Positions 63,880 to 64,000 of a DNA stretch of 64,000 nucleotides are shown one piece after another. The notes below the pieces were generated by a model that saw only the letters and a program-made list of their open reading frames with translations, was not told the origin of the DNA and made no database searches. The stretch comes from an uncultured Flavobacteriales bacterium (GTDB lineage Bacteria; Bacteroidota; Bacteroidia; Flavobacteriales; JBLHRE01): positions 34,558 through 98,557 of the forward strand of contig CAKZPI010000018.1 of NCBI GenBank assembly GCA_937139155.1. The letters run 5' to 3'. Every line of letters starts with the position of its first letter. The first letter of the stretch is position 1. A program made the position numbers and the translations under genes.

Positions 63880-63911
63880 AGGTTTGAATCTGAATTGAGT
63901 TGGCAAAACGC
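63872..63911 (+). repeat. 40-nt direct repeat, copy 2
   Basis: Second copy of 61751-61790 (one mismatch), continuous with the att copy on its left and with the inverted repeat on its right. Confidence 0.8.
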
Positions 63912-63999
63912 GGACCAGGTCCATTTTATGGGGAGCAGGACAAATTAAGCAAAGATTTTTTGGAGTCGCGAAAGGAAAAGTTTGGTGTCATTCACCCCT
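63912..63999 (+). repeat. Inverted copy of 42113-42200, at the window edge
   Basis: 88 nt matching the reverse complement of 42113-42200 with one mismatch (A for G near 63949). It starts at GGACC-A-GGTCC and encodes the same peptide tail (GEQDKLSKDFLESR, GVIHP) on the plus strand. It probably continues beyond the window. Confidence 0.85.
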
Positions 64000-64000
64000 C

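Overview
This 64-kb window looks like a chromosomal segment of a Bacteroidota bacterium, probably in or near the Flavobacteriales. The signs are: -7 promoter elements of the TAnnTTTG type with upstream TTTG (cleanest at tRNA-Ser), a secreted protein that appears to end in a type IX secretion sorting domain, a very long TamB-like protein, a fused RibBA, a 7TM-HD PgpH phosphodiesterase, and tRNA genes without an encoded CCA end. I do not assign a genus.

Left part, 1 to about 37.4 kb, ordinary core genome. It opens with the 5' end of an acyl-CoA desaturase gene (cut by the window). Then come tsaD / TolB-like lipoprotein / chrA on the minus strand, a divergent tamB, and a minus-strand group lptF/G-like / two GT4 glycosyltransferases / ribBA. 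After a START-like protein and tRNA-Met (flanked by damaged tRNA copies) come two lipoproteins, a GmhB-like phosphatase with a class IV aminotransferase, yqgE, pdxH, an HU gene, an overlapping AAA_28-recQ-fmt group, a DUF493 protein, an M48 lipoprotein peptidase, clpB, an NlpC/P60 protein, a thiolase, pgpH, a degenerate sensor kinase, a DUF1801 protein and a peptide-type ABC importer (SBP + two permeases, no ATPase nearby). A tRNA cluster (Ser-GCU, two decayed Pro copies, Pro-UGG, Arg-UCU) closes the core part.

Right part, about 37.44 to 63.88 kb or beyond, a genomic island integrated at the 3' end of tRNA-Arg(UCU). A tyrosine recombinase gene lies right next to the tRNA. A 54-nt copy of the tRNA 3' end plus its terminator (one mismatch) recurs at 63826-63879, and an intermediate, more damaged copy sits at 61789-61879. 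Cargo: four ~170-bp tandem repeats, a T9SS-type secreted protein, a tail-fibre-like protein with exact 63-residue repeats, a complete type 1 BREX phage-defence operon (brxA, brxB, brxC, pglX, pglZ, brxL) with unusual extra genes, and a small module with TM2 and DUF2752 membrane proteins.

The BREX block is the most interesting part. A WYL regulator is divergent from the operon across a perfect 8+8-bp inverted repeat (probable operator). It is followed by a PD-(D/E)XK-like protein. The minus-strand operon starts with a DUF2130 protein that also shows a PD-(D/E)XK-like motif, an unknown protein, a one-TM protein and a small Xre-type regulator whose stop overlaps the brxA start, and it ends after brxL with an unknown three-TM protein. 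The BrxL C-terminus carries what looks like an MIT_C (MITD1-type, PLD-like) domain instead of a recognisable Lon protease active site. Together these suggest a BREX variant with built-in nuclease and membrane accessories. That functional reading is inference.
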